Assembly (NCBI RefSeq): GCF_900631955.1
Contig: NZ_UZWD01000034.1
Coordinates: 58,555-122,554, forward strand
Source of the DNA: Devosia equisanguinis
Lineage (GTDB): Bacteria > Pseudomonadota > Alphaproteobacteria > Rhizobiales > Devosiaceae
Direction of reading: 5' to 3'
Length of the DNA stretch: 64,000 nt
Shown here: positions 1 through 8,545 of the stretch, in pieces
Layout of the letters: each line of letters starts with the position of its first letter
Numbering within the stretch: position 1 is the stretch's first letter
Program-made: the position numbers and the translations under genes
The notes under the pieces: model-generated
Seen by the model: only the letters and a program-made list of their open reading frames with translations
Database searches by the model: none
What the model was told of the DNA's origin: nothing

Positions 1-74
1 GCAAGGTCCTCCGGCGCAATGGCAGCACCTGGCTCGAAGGATTGTCCGAGATCGGTATATTTCCCGACGACTGA
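1..74 (+). CDS. C-terminal end of an unidentified protein (cut by window start)
   Basis: Only the last 23 codons of a gene that began before the window. The open frame through positions 3-71 ends at TGA 72-74 and the peptide finishes ...EIGIFPDD. Too little remains to name a family. It is followed by a 68-base gap and then a DUF1059 gene on the same strand. It could be a chance open frame, but nothing else occupies this stretch. Confidence 0.4.
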   Translation, partial: KVLRRNGSTWLEGLSEIGIFPDD

Positions 75-142
75 GGCAACCTTTTCTGAGACCCTACGTT
101 TGTCAAGACGCGTCCACGCATGTGAACGAAGGAGATTCAGCA

Positions 143-340
143 ATGAAACGCTTTGATTCTGGCACGCTCATCCCCGGTTCGACCTGGCATGCCCAGGCGG
201 AAACGGAAGCCGAGGTGGTCCGCCGCGCCGTCGAGAACATGAAAAACCTCAACGGCGAAACCGAAGTGCGCCCCGACATGATCGAGCGCATTAAGGAACG
301 CATTTTCGATGTCGATGACGGGGCCAAGACCCGACACTGA
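143..340 (+). CDS. DUF1059 domain small protein
   Basis: A 65-residue protein. The central run WHAQAETEAEVVRRA followed by a short helix matches my memory of the DUF1059 family (small soluble proteins of unknown function). The ATG at 143 is preceded by an AAGGAG ribosome site about 8 bases upstream, so it is preferred over an in-frame GTG at 122 that has no such site. It stands alone and is followed by a hairpin terminator. No enzymatic function can be assigned. Confidence 0.8.
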   Translation: MKRFDSGTLIPGSTWHAQAETEAEVVRRAVENMKNLNGETEVRPDMIERIKERIFDVDDGAKTRH

Positions 341-364
341 CCGAACTGATGTAAGACGACAAAG

Positions 365-395
365 GCGGCATCCCACGCGGTGCCGCTTTCTTTTT
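365..395 (+). terminator. Rho-independent terminator of the DUF1059 gene
   Basis: Stem GCGGCA (365-370) pairs with TGCCGC (381-386) and is followed by a T-rich run at 387-395. It lies between the convergent DUF1059 gene and the cca gene. Confidence 0.75.
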
Positions 396-398
396 GTC

Positions 399-1583
399 CT
401 AGCCGATCTGCCCCAATGCGCCTTCTATCAATCGCTCCCGCGACAGCGAAAATGCGCTGTCGATCCAAAGGGTTTCGGCACGGGCCAGGGCGGTGCCGAT
501 ATCGGGGCCGGGCTGTAGTCCCTTGGCGATAAAGTCCTTGCCGCTGACTGGCAGTGGAGCCACCGGGAGGCGGGCGAGATCGCGTGCGGTTTCGGCGAGG
601 CGCTCGCGCGGCCAGTTTTCCCGCGCTGCGGCGACGGCCAGTCCTTCGACGGCCCGTTCGGCATGGGTGTAGGCGGCGCGGGCGGTCTGATCGCTGGCGA
701 TCAACTGGGCGGCGTCAGCAATGGCGGACGCCTCTTCCATCACTGCATTGGACAACCGCCAGTCCGCGCGCAAGGCTTCGAGCCGGTCAATGCCAAGCAG
801 CGCCAGCCGGGCACCGGCGCCCTGCCCGCCAAAGGATTCGTAGCGCAGCAGGGATTTGAGCGCAGGCTCGTCCGAGGAGAAAAGACCGATTTCGCTCATC
901 ACCGCCAGGGTACGGGCGATGCGCGGCAGGGCCAGCATGCGCAGCATTTCGCTGCCGACGCGCTCGCGGGAGAGATGGTCGAGATTACCGACGGCGGTCG
1001 CACAGGCGGCGAGGCCATCGGGATCGAAGTTTTCGCCGCCATGGCTGGCCGAAAAGCGGAAGAAGCGATAGACGCGCAGCCCGTCCTCGGCGATGCGGCG
1101 GCTGGCCTCGCCGATAAACCGCACCCGGCCATTGACCAGATCGGCAGCGCCGCCGAGCGGATCGAACAGCGTGCCATCGGCATGGCAATAGAGGGCATTG
1201 AGGGTGAAATCGCGCCGCTCGGCATCGGCCCGCCAATCCATGCCGAACCGCACCTCGGCGTGACGGCCATCGGTGGCGACGTCCTCGCGCAGGGTCGTCA
1301 CCTCGACAACTGTATCGTCGAGCTTGAGGGTGACGGTGCCATGGTCGATGCCGGTGGGATAGGCGGATATCCCGGCAGCCTTGGCGCGCTGCATGACCGT
1401 CACCGGCAGCAATTGCGTAGCCATGTCGATATCGCTGACCTGGCCGATGCGACCGATGAGACTGTCGCGCACCACTCCGCCAACGGCACGGGTCTGCCCC
1501 TCGGCACCGCCCAGGGCGGCGAAAATCGACTGTACTGCTGGCCGCGCCAGCCACTCCACATCATCCAACCGGTCCGGAATCAT
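399..1583 (-). CDS. cca: CCA tRNA nucleotidyltransferase / poly(A) polymerase family
   Basis: A 394-residue cytoplasmic enzyme of the class II nucleotidyltransferase superfamily, which adds or repairs the 3' CCA of tRNAs from CTP and ATP. The N-terminal catalytic head shows the family signature AVGGVVRDSL (about residues 33-42) and the metal-binding pair DID near residue 50. Downstream is the expected RFFRFSA segment (PolyA_pol RNA-binding region). The start ATG (1581-1583) overlaps the stop of the upstream NUDIX gene by 4 bases, so the two are translationally coupled. The NUDIX-cca pairing is, as I recall, common in alphaproteobacteria. Confidence 0.93.
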   Translation of the reverse strand: MIPDRLDDVEWLARPAVQSIFAALGGAEGQTRAVGGVVRDSLIGRIGQVSDIDMATQLLPVTVMQRAKAAGISAYPTGIDHGTVTLKLDDTVVEVTTLREDVATDGRHAEVRFGMDWRADAERRDFTLNALYCHADGTLFDPLGGAADLVNGRVRFIGEASRRIAEDGLRVYRFFRFSASHGGENFDPDGLAACATAVGNLDHLSRERVGSEMLRMLALPRIARTLAVMSEIGLFSSDEPALKSLLRYESFGGQGAGARLALLGIDRLEALRADWRLSNAVMEEASAIADAAQLIASDQTARAAYTHAERAVEGLAVAAARENWPRERLAETARDLARLPVAPLPVSGKDFIAKGLQPGPDIGTALARAETLWIDSAFSLSRERLIEGALGQIG

Positions 1584-2206
1584 GCTGCCACCTCGCCCAA
1601 TGCCAAGTCGCGGAACCGGCGCGTCAGATTGGCGGTGATGCCCCAGATGGTGTGGCCGTCGTGATCGATCTGCCAGGTCGAATGCTGCTTGCCGCCGCGG
1701 CTGATGTGATAGCGGCCATAGGTGGCGTCATCAAGGATGCGGCTGAGCGGCACCTCAAATACCGAATGCACCTCGCCCGGATTGGGCACGAATGGACCGC
1801 TGGGGCAGACCTCGGCCACCACCGGCACGATGAGATAATTGGTGCCGGTGTAATAGGTGGGCATGTAGCCGAGGACTTCGGCGTCGCTGGCTTCCATGCC
1901 GACCTCTTCCCAGGCTTCGCGCAGGGCGGCGGCGCCGGCGCCGGCATCGGTCTTGTCGATCTTGCCGCCGGGAAAAGCGACCTGCCCGGAATGGGCGCGC
2001 AGGTCCGGGGAGCGTTCGGTATAAAGCACGGTGAACCCCTCGGGACGCCGCACCAGCGCGATCAACACTGCAGCAGGCACGGGCGGACGGCTGTATGGGG
2101 TCAGCGGCTGCCAGTCCGGCACCAGCTCTTCGGCTGGCGCCCAAGGCGGCGGCTCGGGCAGGAGACGCTGGCGCAAACCCTGGGTGAAGTGCGGATCGAG
2201 GGTCAA
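1580..2206 (-). CDS. CoA pyrophosphatase-type NUDIX hydrolase
   Basis: A 208-residue NUDIX protein. It carries the CoA-diphosphatase signature just upstream of the NUDIX box (YTERSPDLRAHSGQVAFPGG), followed by REAWEEVG, which supplies the metal-binding glutamates. Family members cleave CoA to 4'-phosphopantetheine and 3',5'-ADP. The start is uncertain: the frame opens with TTG at 2206, only a weak GGAA lies upstream, and I see no better ATG that keeps the conserved N-terminus. It is coupled to cca by a 4-base overlap. Confidence 0.85.
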   Translation of the reverse strand: MTLDPHFTQGLRQRLLPEPPPWAPAEELVPDWQPLTPYSRPPVPAAVLIALVRRPEGFTVLYTERSPDLRAHSGQVAFPGGKIDKTDAGAGAAALREAWEEVGMEASDAEVLGYMPTYYTGTNYLIVPVVAEVCPSGPFVPNPGEVHSVFEVPLSRILDDATYGRYHISRGGKQHSTWQIDHDGHTIWGITANLTRRFRDLALGEVAA

Positions 2207-2230
2207 GAAGGCTTCCGGATCGGATCAAGG

Positions 2231-2256
2231 GGCAGCCTGACTTTAGTCAAGCTGCC
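2231..2256 (-). other. Hairpin between acetyltransferase and NUDIX genes
   Basis: Nested inverted repeat: GGCAGC (2231-2236) pairs with GCTGCC (2251-2256), and inside it TGACT pairs with AGTCA. There is no T-run on the minus strand, so this is not a classical terminator. It may mark the 3' end of the acetyltransferase transcript or a 5' leader structure of the NUDIX-cca unit. Confidence 0.4.
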
Positions 2257-2283
2257 ACACTCTGGCATCCCTTTTCGACGGTT

Positions 2284-2829
2284 TCAGCGCGCGTCGAAGG
2301 CGGCGATGGCGCCGGACAGGGTCTTGGCAAGATCCTTGTCGTCGGACAGCAGCAGCACGCGATTGGGATCGACCGGGCCCGGGAACTGGATATTGCCGGG
2401 CGTGGTGGTTTCCCAGCCGAGCGGGCAATAATAGTCCTGGTCGCCGACGAGAAGCACGAAATCGCCCTCGCCCCGTGCCAGTGCCCGCGCGCTGACTTCC
2501 CGCGCCAAAAGCTTGCCGGCGCCGCGCTTGCGGAAATTGGGATGGGTGGCCAGCGGCCCAAGCAGATAGCCCTTGCGGCCACCGACGCTGATCGGGGTCA
2601 TCCATACCGAGCCGCAGGGCGTGCCATCGACTTCGGCGATGAGGCTGAGGCTGGTGTCGATGGGGAACCGCTCCCGCACCCGGAAGGCGGTGCGCGCAAA
2701 GCGGCCGGGACCGAAAGCAATGGCCTGCAACTCTTCGACAAAGGCGTCGTCATGCGCGGTGGCGACACGGACGACAGGCTGGCCAGCAACAGGGTGAGCG
2801 ACGGCATCGGCCGCAATTTGCGTGTTCAT
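2284..2829 (-). CDS. GNAT family N-acetyltransferase
   Basis: A 181-residue GNAT protein. The acetyl-CoA binding motif A is visible as LATHPNFRKRGAGKLL (consensus R/Q-x-x-G-x-G/A). The C-terminal part with DYYCPLGWE resembles the YhbS-like GNAT subfamily. The substrate is unknown. I chose the ATG at 2829 (MNTQIAAD) because the upstream extension is not GNAT-like, although no strong ribosome site is visible. The gene is divergent from the quinone reductase gene downstream. Confidence 0.85.
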   Translation of the reverse strand: MNTQIAADAVAHPVAGQPVVRVATAHDDAFVEELQAIAFGPGRFARTAFRVRERFPIDTSLSLIAEVDGTPCGSVWMTPISVGGRKGYLLGPLATHPNFRKRGAGKLLAREVSARALARGEGDFVLLVGDQDYYCPLGWETTTPGNIQFPGPVDPNRVLLLSDDKDLAKTLSGAIAAFDAR

Positions 2830-3193
2830 CGGGCAAATCCAGAAGTAAAGATGATGAGCAGATAGAGCTGCAGCGCCGCATGCGGGCACTGTCTTGAACG
2901 ACCGCTTAGGGTCGTCGGTTCATCTGCGATACCTTTACCATCCTGGACGCCTCCACGTCTGAATCCGCATTAGCACCAGCGTGCCCGGGCGTAAATAGAA
3001 ATGCATGGCCCATATCGTAAATTCCTCTTCGGAGCGGGCCGCTGTGTCCCATTTGCACAACGGATTGTTACGCAGAAGCCGTCTTTATGGACGGGCGCCG
3101 GATCGCTAGGTGACACTCAACACCGCAACTTTGCCGCGCCTTGGGCAGTTGAGCCGCAAAAGCCGACGGCAAGATGACAAAAAGGAACCCGAA
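2830..3193. other. 364-base divergent intergenic region
   Basis: Lies between the divergent acetyltransferase and glutathionyl-hydroquinone reductase genes, so both promoters should be here. Two short hairpins are visible: ACGACC/GGTCGT (2898-2903 with 2910-2915) and CCGTC/GACGG (3079-3083 with 3090-3094). I could not pick convincing -35/-10 pairs and see no coding frame I would defend. Confidence 0.4.
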
Positions 3194-4153
3194 ATGGGAC
3201 AATTGATCGACGGGAAATGGTCCACCCAGTGGTATGACACCTCAAAGTCGGGCGGCAAGTTCGTGCGCTCGCAGGCGGGCTTCCGCAACTGGCTGACCGC
3301 CGACGGCACCCCCGGCCCCACTGGCGAAGGCGGCTTTGCGGCCGAGGCCGACCGCTACCATCTCTATGTGTCGCTCGCCTGTCCCTGGGCTCACCGCACC
3401 CTGATCTTCCGCAAGCTCAAGGAGCTGGACAAGCTCATCTCGGTCTCGGTCGTTTCACCGAAGATGCCCGACGAAACCGGCTGGAGTTTCAGGACCGATG
3501 AAGGCTCGACCGGCGATGCCGTGCTCGGCAAGGACCTGCTCTGGCAGGTCTATACCGAGGTCGACCCCAATTATACCGGTCGCGTCACCGTGCCGATCCT
3601 GTGGGACAAGCAGCGCAACACCATCGTCTCGAACGAAAGTGCGGAGATCATCCGCATGCTCAACTCGGCCTTCAACGAGCTGACCGGCAATACCGACGAT
3701 TACTATCCAGAGGCTTTGCGCCCGCAGATCGACGCGATCAATGCGCGGGTCTATGACGACATCAATAATGGGGTCTACAAGGCCGGCTTCGCCACAACCC
3801 AATCCGCCTATGACGAGGCCGTGGCAAAACTGTTCGAAGCGCTGGACTGGGTCGAGGGGATTTTGGGCGAGACCGCCTATCTCACTGGCGACACCATCAC
3901 CGAGGCGGATTGGCGGCTGTTCACCACGCTGGTGCGGTTCGACGCGGTCTATGTCGGCCACTTCAAGACCAACCGCAAGCGCATCGCCGATTACCCCAAC
4001 CTGAGCCATTATCTCAAGGCGCTGTACGAGGTGCCCGGCGTCAAGGAAACGGTCGATCTCGACCATATCCGCACGCACTATTACTGGAGCCACACCACGA
4101 TCAATCCGCACCGGATCATTCCGGTCGGCCCGGAACTGCCGTTTTTGGATTGA
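3194..4153 (+). CDS. yqjG: Glutathionyl-hydroquinone reductase (GST Xi class, YqjG/ECM4)
   Basis: A 319-residue cytoplasmic protein. The catalytic CPWAH motif (Cys63) is the hallmark of glutathionyl-hydroquinone reductases, which remove glutathione from glutathionylated hydroquinones. The N-terminal thioredoxin fold is followed by an all-helical GST domain containing the TxADWRLFTTLVRFD stretch typical of the class. The ATG at 3194 has AAAGGA 8 bases upstream, whereas the GTG at 3110 would add an unconserved basic tail. It is monocistronic, and a palindromic repeat separates it from a convergent NUDIX gene. Confidence 0.93.
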   Translation: MGQLIDGKWSTQWYDTSKSGGKFVRSQAGFRNWLTADGTPGPTGEGGFAAEADRYHLYVSLACPWAHRTLIFRKLKELDKLISVSVVSPKMPDETGWSFRTDEGSTGDAVLGKDLLWQVYTEVDPNYTGRVTVPILWDKQRNTIVSNESAEIIRMLNSAFNELTGNTDDYYPEALRPQIDAINARVYDDINNGVYKAGFATTQSAYDEAVAKLFEALDWVEGILGETAYLTGDTITEADWRLFTTLVRFDAVYVGHFKTNRKRIADYPNLSHYLKALYEVPGVKETVDLDHIRTHYYWSHTTINPHRIIPVGPELPFLD

Positions 4154-4182
4154 TTGCGAGCTGCGCTTCTTGGTCATCGTCG

Positions 4183-4243
4183 CCACCCGGCTCGACCGGG
4201 TGGCCCACGCCCAAGAAGTGGATTGCCCGGTCAAGCCGGGCAA
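4183..4243. repeat. Double-hairpin intergenic palindrome (RIME/REP-like)
   Basis: Two adjacent hairpins lie between convergent genes: CCACCCGG/CCGGGTGG (4183-4190 with 4196-4203) and TTGCCCGG/CCGGGCAA (4223-4230 with 4236-4243). The layout, with GTCAAGCC in the second loop and a following GACG, resembles mosaic palindromes I know from rhizobial genomes. Related hairpins occur at 19694-19714 and 57961-58038. Confidence 0.6.
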
Positions 4244-4263
4244 AGACGGAAGTCGCGAGGCGA

Positions 4264-4737
4264 TCAATAGCCCCAGACGGCGCGCTTTTCGACTCGATCG
4301 AAATATTCATCGATGCGCTGGCTGGTTGCCGGGGTGACCTTTTCGGGCAAGGCGTGGCGGTCGAACCAGCCCACTTCGGCGATCTCGTGGTCGGGCTTGC
4401 GGTCGAAGGCCTTTTCGAAGCTGGTGGCGACGTAAAAGGCGACATGGTCGCGGTTCGTGACCGGGCTGGTATTGTGATAGAGCCCGAAAAGCTGCATCGG
4501 GCCGAGCACGCGATAGCCGGTTTCTTCCAGCGTTTCGCGGGCGCCGGCCTCCTCGAAAGTCTCGCCGGGGCCGACGCCGCCCCCTGGAAACTGCCAGCCG
4601 GGCACATAGGTGTGGCGAATGAGCAGGACCTTGTCGCCATCCACCACCATGACGCGGGTGCCCATGGTCATGCGATGCCAGAGACCCTTGAGGGTCAAAA
4701 ACACCTTGGCGCGCACGCGCTGAAAGCGATTCATCAT
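4264..4737 (-). CDS. NUDIX hydrolase
   Basis: A 157-residue NUDIX protein with an intact box: GGGVGPGET followed by ARETLEETGY (G-x5-E-x7-REUxEExGU). The substrate cannot be read from sequence. MutT-like nucleoside diphosphate derivatives are possible, and the box is preceded by YVPGWQFPG. It starts with two consecutive ATG codons at 4737, and GGAGA lies upstream at a suitable distance. It is divergent from the metallophosphoesterase gene. The shared intergenic region holds two perfect palindromes. Confidence 0.88.
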   Translation of the reverse strand: MMNRFQRVRAKVFLTLKGLWHRMTMGTRVMVVDGDKVLLIRHTYVPGWQFPGGGVGPGETFEEAGARETLEETGYRVLGPMQLFGLYHNTSPVTNRDHVAFYVATSFEKAFDRKPDHEIAEVGWFDRHALPEKVTPATSQRIDEYFDRVEKRAVWGY

Positions 4738-4769
4738 CTGCCTGTCTCCGTGCTGGCCGAACCATTCGC

Positions 4770-4820
4770 CTCTGCTCTAGCAGAGAGGTCCGCGTGACAA
4801 AATCGTGCGATTGCACGATT
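4770..4820. promoter_or_regulatory. Two perfect palindromes between divergent genes
   Basis: CTCTGCTCTAGCAGAG (4770-4785; arms of 7, centre CT) and AATCGTGCGATTGCACGATT (4801-4820; arms of 8, centre GATT). They sit 33-92 bases upstream of the two divergent start codons, where operators would be expected. No cognate regulator can be named. Confidence 0.45.
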
Positions 4821-4861
4821 GAGCGTTTTCTTAGCGCCCGGCTTCTGGCAAAACCGCCGCA

Positions 4862-5752
4862 ATGATCACCCTCGCTCACATTTCCGACATTCACCTCTCG
4901 CCCATGCCTGCCATCAGGCCGCGTGACCTGGTCGGCAAACGCCTGACCGGCTTTCTCAACTGGAAGCTGAAGCGGCATGGGGAGCTGAACAGCGAAACCC
5001 TGGCCCAGCTGGTCGCCCATATGCAGGGCCAGAACGCCGATTTCACCGCCGTCACCGGCGACATGACCAATCTGGCGCTGCCTTTCGAGATCGAGCGGGC
5101 CGGCGACTGGCTGCGCGCGCTTGGCGCCAGCGACAAGGTCGCGGTCTGTCCCGGCAATCACGATGCCTATGTGCCCGGCGCCCTGGCGACGGCGCAGGAA
5201 GACTGGGGCGATTACCTCAAGGGCGAGACGCTGGAAGGGGAGGCATTTCCCTTCGTGCGCCGCGTCGGCGACCTGGCCATCATCTCCTGCTCGAGCGCCG
5301 TGCCTACCGCACCGTTCATGGCCATCGGCCGCTTCGAGGAAAAACAGGCTGCTCGCCTGGCGCGTATCCTCAAGCTCATGGGCGATGCCGGCTATTTCCG
5401 CACCGTGCTGATCCACCATCCGCCCAATGCGGAATTGCAGCACCCCTCCTTCGGCCTCAAGGGCCACCGCCTGTTCCGCCAGGTCATCGCCGAGCATGGC
5501 GCCGAACTGGTGCTGCATGGCCACACGCACCGCTCCTCCATCCACCATATTCCCGGCAAGGACCATGAAGTGCCGGTGATCGGGGTGGCCGCGGCCAGCG
5601 CCGCCAAGGGCGGCACCATCGACGATCCCGCCCGCTACAACCTCTTCCGCATCGAGCGCGCCGGCGAAGGCTGGCAATGCACCATGCGCGAATTCGGCTT
5701 CCAGCGCCTCGGCTCGGAAATCGTCATGCGCATGCAGATGCGGATCTATTGA
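4862..5752 (+). CDS. Calcineurin-like metallophosphoesterase
   Basis: A 296-residue protein with every metal-binding motif of the class III phosphodiesterase fold: DIH (residues 9-11), GD (66-67), GNHD (98-101), a mid-protein IHHPP and GHTH near the C-terminus. No signal peptide is seen, so it is probably cytoplasmic. The substrate is unknown; cyclic nucleotides or UDP-sugars are possible. It lies upstream of the murL-murD2-SMR operon with a gap of about 140 bases to the preferred murL start. Confidence 0.88.
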   Translation: MITLAHISDIHLSPMPAIRPRDLVGKRLTGFLNWKLKRHGELNSETLAQLVAHMQGQNADFTAVTGDMTNLALPFEIERAGDWLRALGASDKVAVCPGNHDAYVPGALATAQEDWGDYLKGETLEGEAFPFVRRVGDLAIISCSSAVPTAPFMAIGRFEEKQAARLARILKLMGDAGYFRTVLIHHPPNAELQHPSFGLKGHRLFRQVIAEHGAELVLHGHTHRSSIHHIPGKDHEVPVIGVAAASAAKGGTIDDPARYNLFRIERAGEGWQCTMREFGFQRLGSEIVMRMQMRIY

Positions 5753-5895
5753 TCGATCTGTAAGTGAAGGCGCGGCGGTGGCGTGACTTTAGGTCAGCAG
5801 GCCATGTGACCTATGCGCCAATGGCCGTGATGCAGCCGACTGCCCATAACCGCGCTGCCGAAACCCCACTCCCGCCACACGCGCAAATCACCTAT

Positions 5896-7254
5896 ATGGA
5901 GAGAACATCCAGCGAGTTGCCCGTGACCGAATTCTTCCGCATCGAGCGTCCTTCCTTCGACCCGGCAACGGGCCAAGCCCGCTTTTTCTATCGCCTGAAC
6001 GATCTCAGCTTTACCGAGACGCTGCAACTGCCCATGGGGGCGGATGCTGCAATGGCGGTATCGCCGGCCTTTGCCAAGCTGCTTGGATTGACCGGGCTGG
6101 TGCTGGGCGTCAGCTATTTCAAGCTGCGCGCGCCCTTTGCCATCGAGGCTCCCGAAATCGCGCTGACCGATGCCGAGCGCGCCTTTGTCATCGATGTCTA
6201 TGAAAATGGGCTGGGCGAGTTCTATGCCCGCAACGACCTCGCGCGCTTCGGCAAGCTGAGCCTCGTCGCCCCTACCGACCCGGTGGCGCGCCAGCCGGCG
6301 CTGGACCTGCCCGACCGCACGCTGCTGCCCATTGGCGGTGGCAAGGATAGCCTCGTCAGCGTCGATCTGCTCACCCATACCGGCGTCGATTTTACCCCCT
6401 TTGCGGTCAATCCCAAGGGCCCGATCCTGACCTCGGTGGCTGCCATCGGCACAGCCCCGCTTTACGTCACCCGCACGCTCGATCCGGATATGATCCGGCT
6501 GGGCAAGGAGCCGGGCTATTACAACGGGCACGTGCCCTCCACCGCCATCAATTCGATGATCGCGGCGCTTTGTGCCCTGCTCTACGGCTATAGTCAGATC
6601 GTGCTCTCCAACGAGCGCTCGGCCAGCGAAGGCAATGTGGTTTTCGACGGGCGCGAGACCAATCACCAATATTCCAAGTCCCTCGGCTTCGAATTGCTGA
6701 TCGCCGATACGCTGGCCAATGCCACCGGCGGCGCGCTCAAATATTTCTCGCTACTGCGCCCCTATTCGGAAGCGCGCATCGCCTCGCTCTTCACCCAAAG
6801 CACCAAGTTCGATGCGGTATTTTCGAGCTGCAACCGCAATTTCCGCCTGACCGGCAATGACGGGCCGCTCTGGTGCGGGGAATGCCCGAAATGCCATTTC
6901 GTGTTCCTGATCTTCGCGCCCTTCATGAAGAAGGAGCGGCTGCTCGCCATTTTTGGCAAGAACCTGCTCGATGAACCCAAGAACGAGCATTCCTTCCGCG
7001 AACTGGCAGGACTGACGGGGCAAAAGCCCTGGGAATGCGTGGGTGAAATTCTCGAGGCGGCGGCATGCTTCTATACGCTGACCCGCCATGCCGACTGGCA
7101 TGAGGATGCGGTGGTGCGCGCGGTCAAGGCCGATCTCTTTGCCCAATATGGCGAGGAGAAGCTGCAATTGGCCATGGCCGAATGTCTGACCGACAGCCGC
7201 GACCATCATATCCCGCCGGCGCTGGCCGCCAAGGTGGCCGCCTATGCGGTTTGA
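5896..7254 (+). CDS. murL: UDP-MurNAc-L-Ala-L-Glu epimerase MurL
   Basis: A 452-residue protein that I recognise as MurL by its PP-loop-like GGGKDS motif (residues 147-152), the segment HVPSTAINSMIAAL and a C-terminal cysteine cluster CGECPKC. In Xanthomonas, MurL uses ATP to epimerise the terminal L-Glu of UDP-MurNAc-L-Ala-L-Glu to D-Glu. The next gene, overlapping by 11 bases, is a MurD2-type ligase, which supports the call. The start is uncertain: ATG 5896 and GTG 5923 both precede the conserved TEFFRIERPSF, and a longer frame opens at 5764. Confidence 0.85.
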   Translation: MERTSSELPVTEFFRIERPSFDPATGQARFFYRLNDLSFTETLQLPMGADAAMAVSPAFAKLLGLTGLVLGVSYFKLRAPFAIEAPEIALTDAERAFVIDVYENGLGEFYARNDLARFGKLSLVAPTDPVARQPALDLPDRTLLPIGGGKDSLVSVDLLTHTGVDFTPFAVNPKGPILTSVAAIGTAPLYVTRTLDPDMIRLGKEPGYYNGHVPSTAINSMIAALCALLYGYSQIVLSNERSASEGNVVFDGRETNHQYSKSLGFELLIADTLANATGGALKYFSLLRPYSEARIASLFTQSTKFDAVFSSCNRNFRLTGNDGPLWCGECPKCHFVFLIFAPFMKKERLLAIFGKNLLDEPKNEHSFRELAGLTGQKPWECVGEILEAAACFYTLTRHADWHEDAVVRAVKADLFAQYGEEKLQLAMAECLTDSRDHHIPPALAAKVAAYAV

Positions 7255-8545
7255 CGCGCCGGTCCTGCTCTATGGCGCGGGCAAGGAAGCCCTCTCCACG
7301 CGCGCTTTCCTCAAGGCAAGCCAACCTGACCTGAAGGTTTTCGTGGCCGTCGACAGCGGCACGGCCGACATTGCCGAGACCGAACAGATCGCCATCGCCG
7401 ATCTGCCCGACGCCATGGCGACGGGCCGCTTCGGCCTTATCGTCAAGAGCCCGGGCGTGTCGCGCTACAAGCCGATCTTCGAGACGGCGCGGAGCCATGG
7501 GATCGCGGTTACCTCCAACCTCAATCTCTGGGGCAGCACGTTTCGACGCGGCCGCACCGTCATCGCCATTACCGGCACCAAGGGCAAATCGACCACTGCC
7601 ACCCTGACGCATCTGATGCTGGTGCAGTCCCGCATCGATGCCGGGCTGGCCGGCAATGTCGGGCTTGCCCCGCTCGATATCGCCGACAAGCATCAGGTGG
7701 TGATTTTCGAGCTCTCGAGCTACCAGACCGCCGATATGGACTTTCTGCCCGATGTAGCGGCGATCACCAATCTCTACCCCGAGCATGTGGACTGGCACGG
7801 TTCCGTCGAGCGCTATTATGCCGACAAGCTCCATCTGGTGGATCGCGACGGACCACTTACCGTGGCTCTGGGCGCCGCGGCCAAGGGCAATGCCCTGGTC
7901 GCCCGCGCCGTGCGCGACCATCGCCGGCTGCTGCGCGATCTCACGCCGGAGGAGGCATTGGCCATCGAGAACGCCAGCGCCCATTCGCGCCTGCGCGGCG
8001 CCCATAATCTCGACAATGCCCTCCTGGCAGCGCAGATCGCTCTCGCCGTTGGCGGCACCATGGACGGCGTATTGCGAGGGATTGCCGCCTTCCGCCCCCT
8101 GCCCCATCGGCTCGAAGAGCACAGGCTGGCCGCGCTGACCATTGTCGACGACTCCATCTCGACGACGCCCGAAGCCACCAAGGCGGCGCTGGCGGCCTAT
8201 CCCGGGCGCCGCATTGCCCTGATCGTCGGCGGCCACGAGCGCGAGCAGGACTATGCCGAGCTTGCCGGCCTGTTACACGGGCGCGGCGTCACGACATTGG
8301 CCACCCTGCCGGTGACGGGGCTGCGCCTGGCCCAGCAGGTACGGGCCGCCGCGCCACAGATCGAAGTGGTGGAGGCCCCCACACTCGAAGACGCGATCTC
8401 TGCGCTGGCCGGTCTGCGGACCCGGTTCGATACCCTCATCCTGTCGCCCGGCGCGCCGTCCTATAACCAGTTCAAGAATTTCGAGCAGCGCGGCGATCGC
8501 TTCGTGGCCTTGTGCCGGGAACATTTTGCGGAGAGCGCGGCATGA
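7244..8545 (+). CDS. murD2: UDP-MurNAc-L-alanine--L-glutamate ligase MurD2
   Basis: A 433-residue Mur ligase. The ATP loop GTKGKST is at 111-117, followed by the family FELSSYQT and NLYPEHVDWH segments and a C-terminal domain with DDSISTTPEAT. Canonical MurD adds D-Glu. MurD2 adds L-Glu to UDP-MurNAc-L-Ala, and the product then goes to MurL. I assign MurD2 mainly because the gene overlaps murL (11 bases) and the N-terminal domain is short and divergent. It also overlaps the downstream SMR gene by 4 bases, so all three are coupled. A canonical murD is expected elsewhere in the dcw cluster. Confidence 0.83.
   Translation: MRFDAPVLLYGAGKEALSTRAFLKASQPDLKVFVAVDSGTADIAETEQIAIADLPDAMATGRFGLIVKSPGVSRYKPIFETARSHGIAVTSNLNLWGSTFRRGRTVIAITGTKGKSTTATLTHLMLVQSRIDAGLAGNVGLAPLDIADKHQVVIFELSSYQTADMDFLPDVAAITNLYPEHVDWHGSVERYYADKLHLVDRDGPLTVALGAAAKGNALVARAVRDHRRLLRDLTPEEALAIENASAHSRLRGAHNLDNALLAAQIALAVGGTMDGVLRGIAAFRPLPHRLEEHRLAALTIVDDSISTTPEATKAALAAYPGRRIALIVGGHEREQDYAELAGLLHGRGVTTLATLPVTGLRLAQQVRAAAPQIEVVEAPTLEDAISALAGLRTRFDTLILSPGAPSYNQFKNFEQRGDRFVALCREHFAESAA

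Noticed and set aside
4307..5677. A 456-codon minus-strand frame across the metallophosphoesterase and NUDIX genes
   Set aside because: It overlaps two genes with complete catalytic motifs in other frames and shows no domain of its own.
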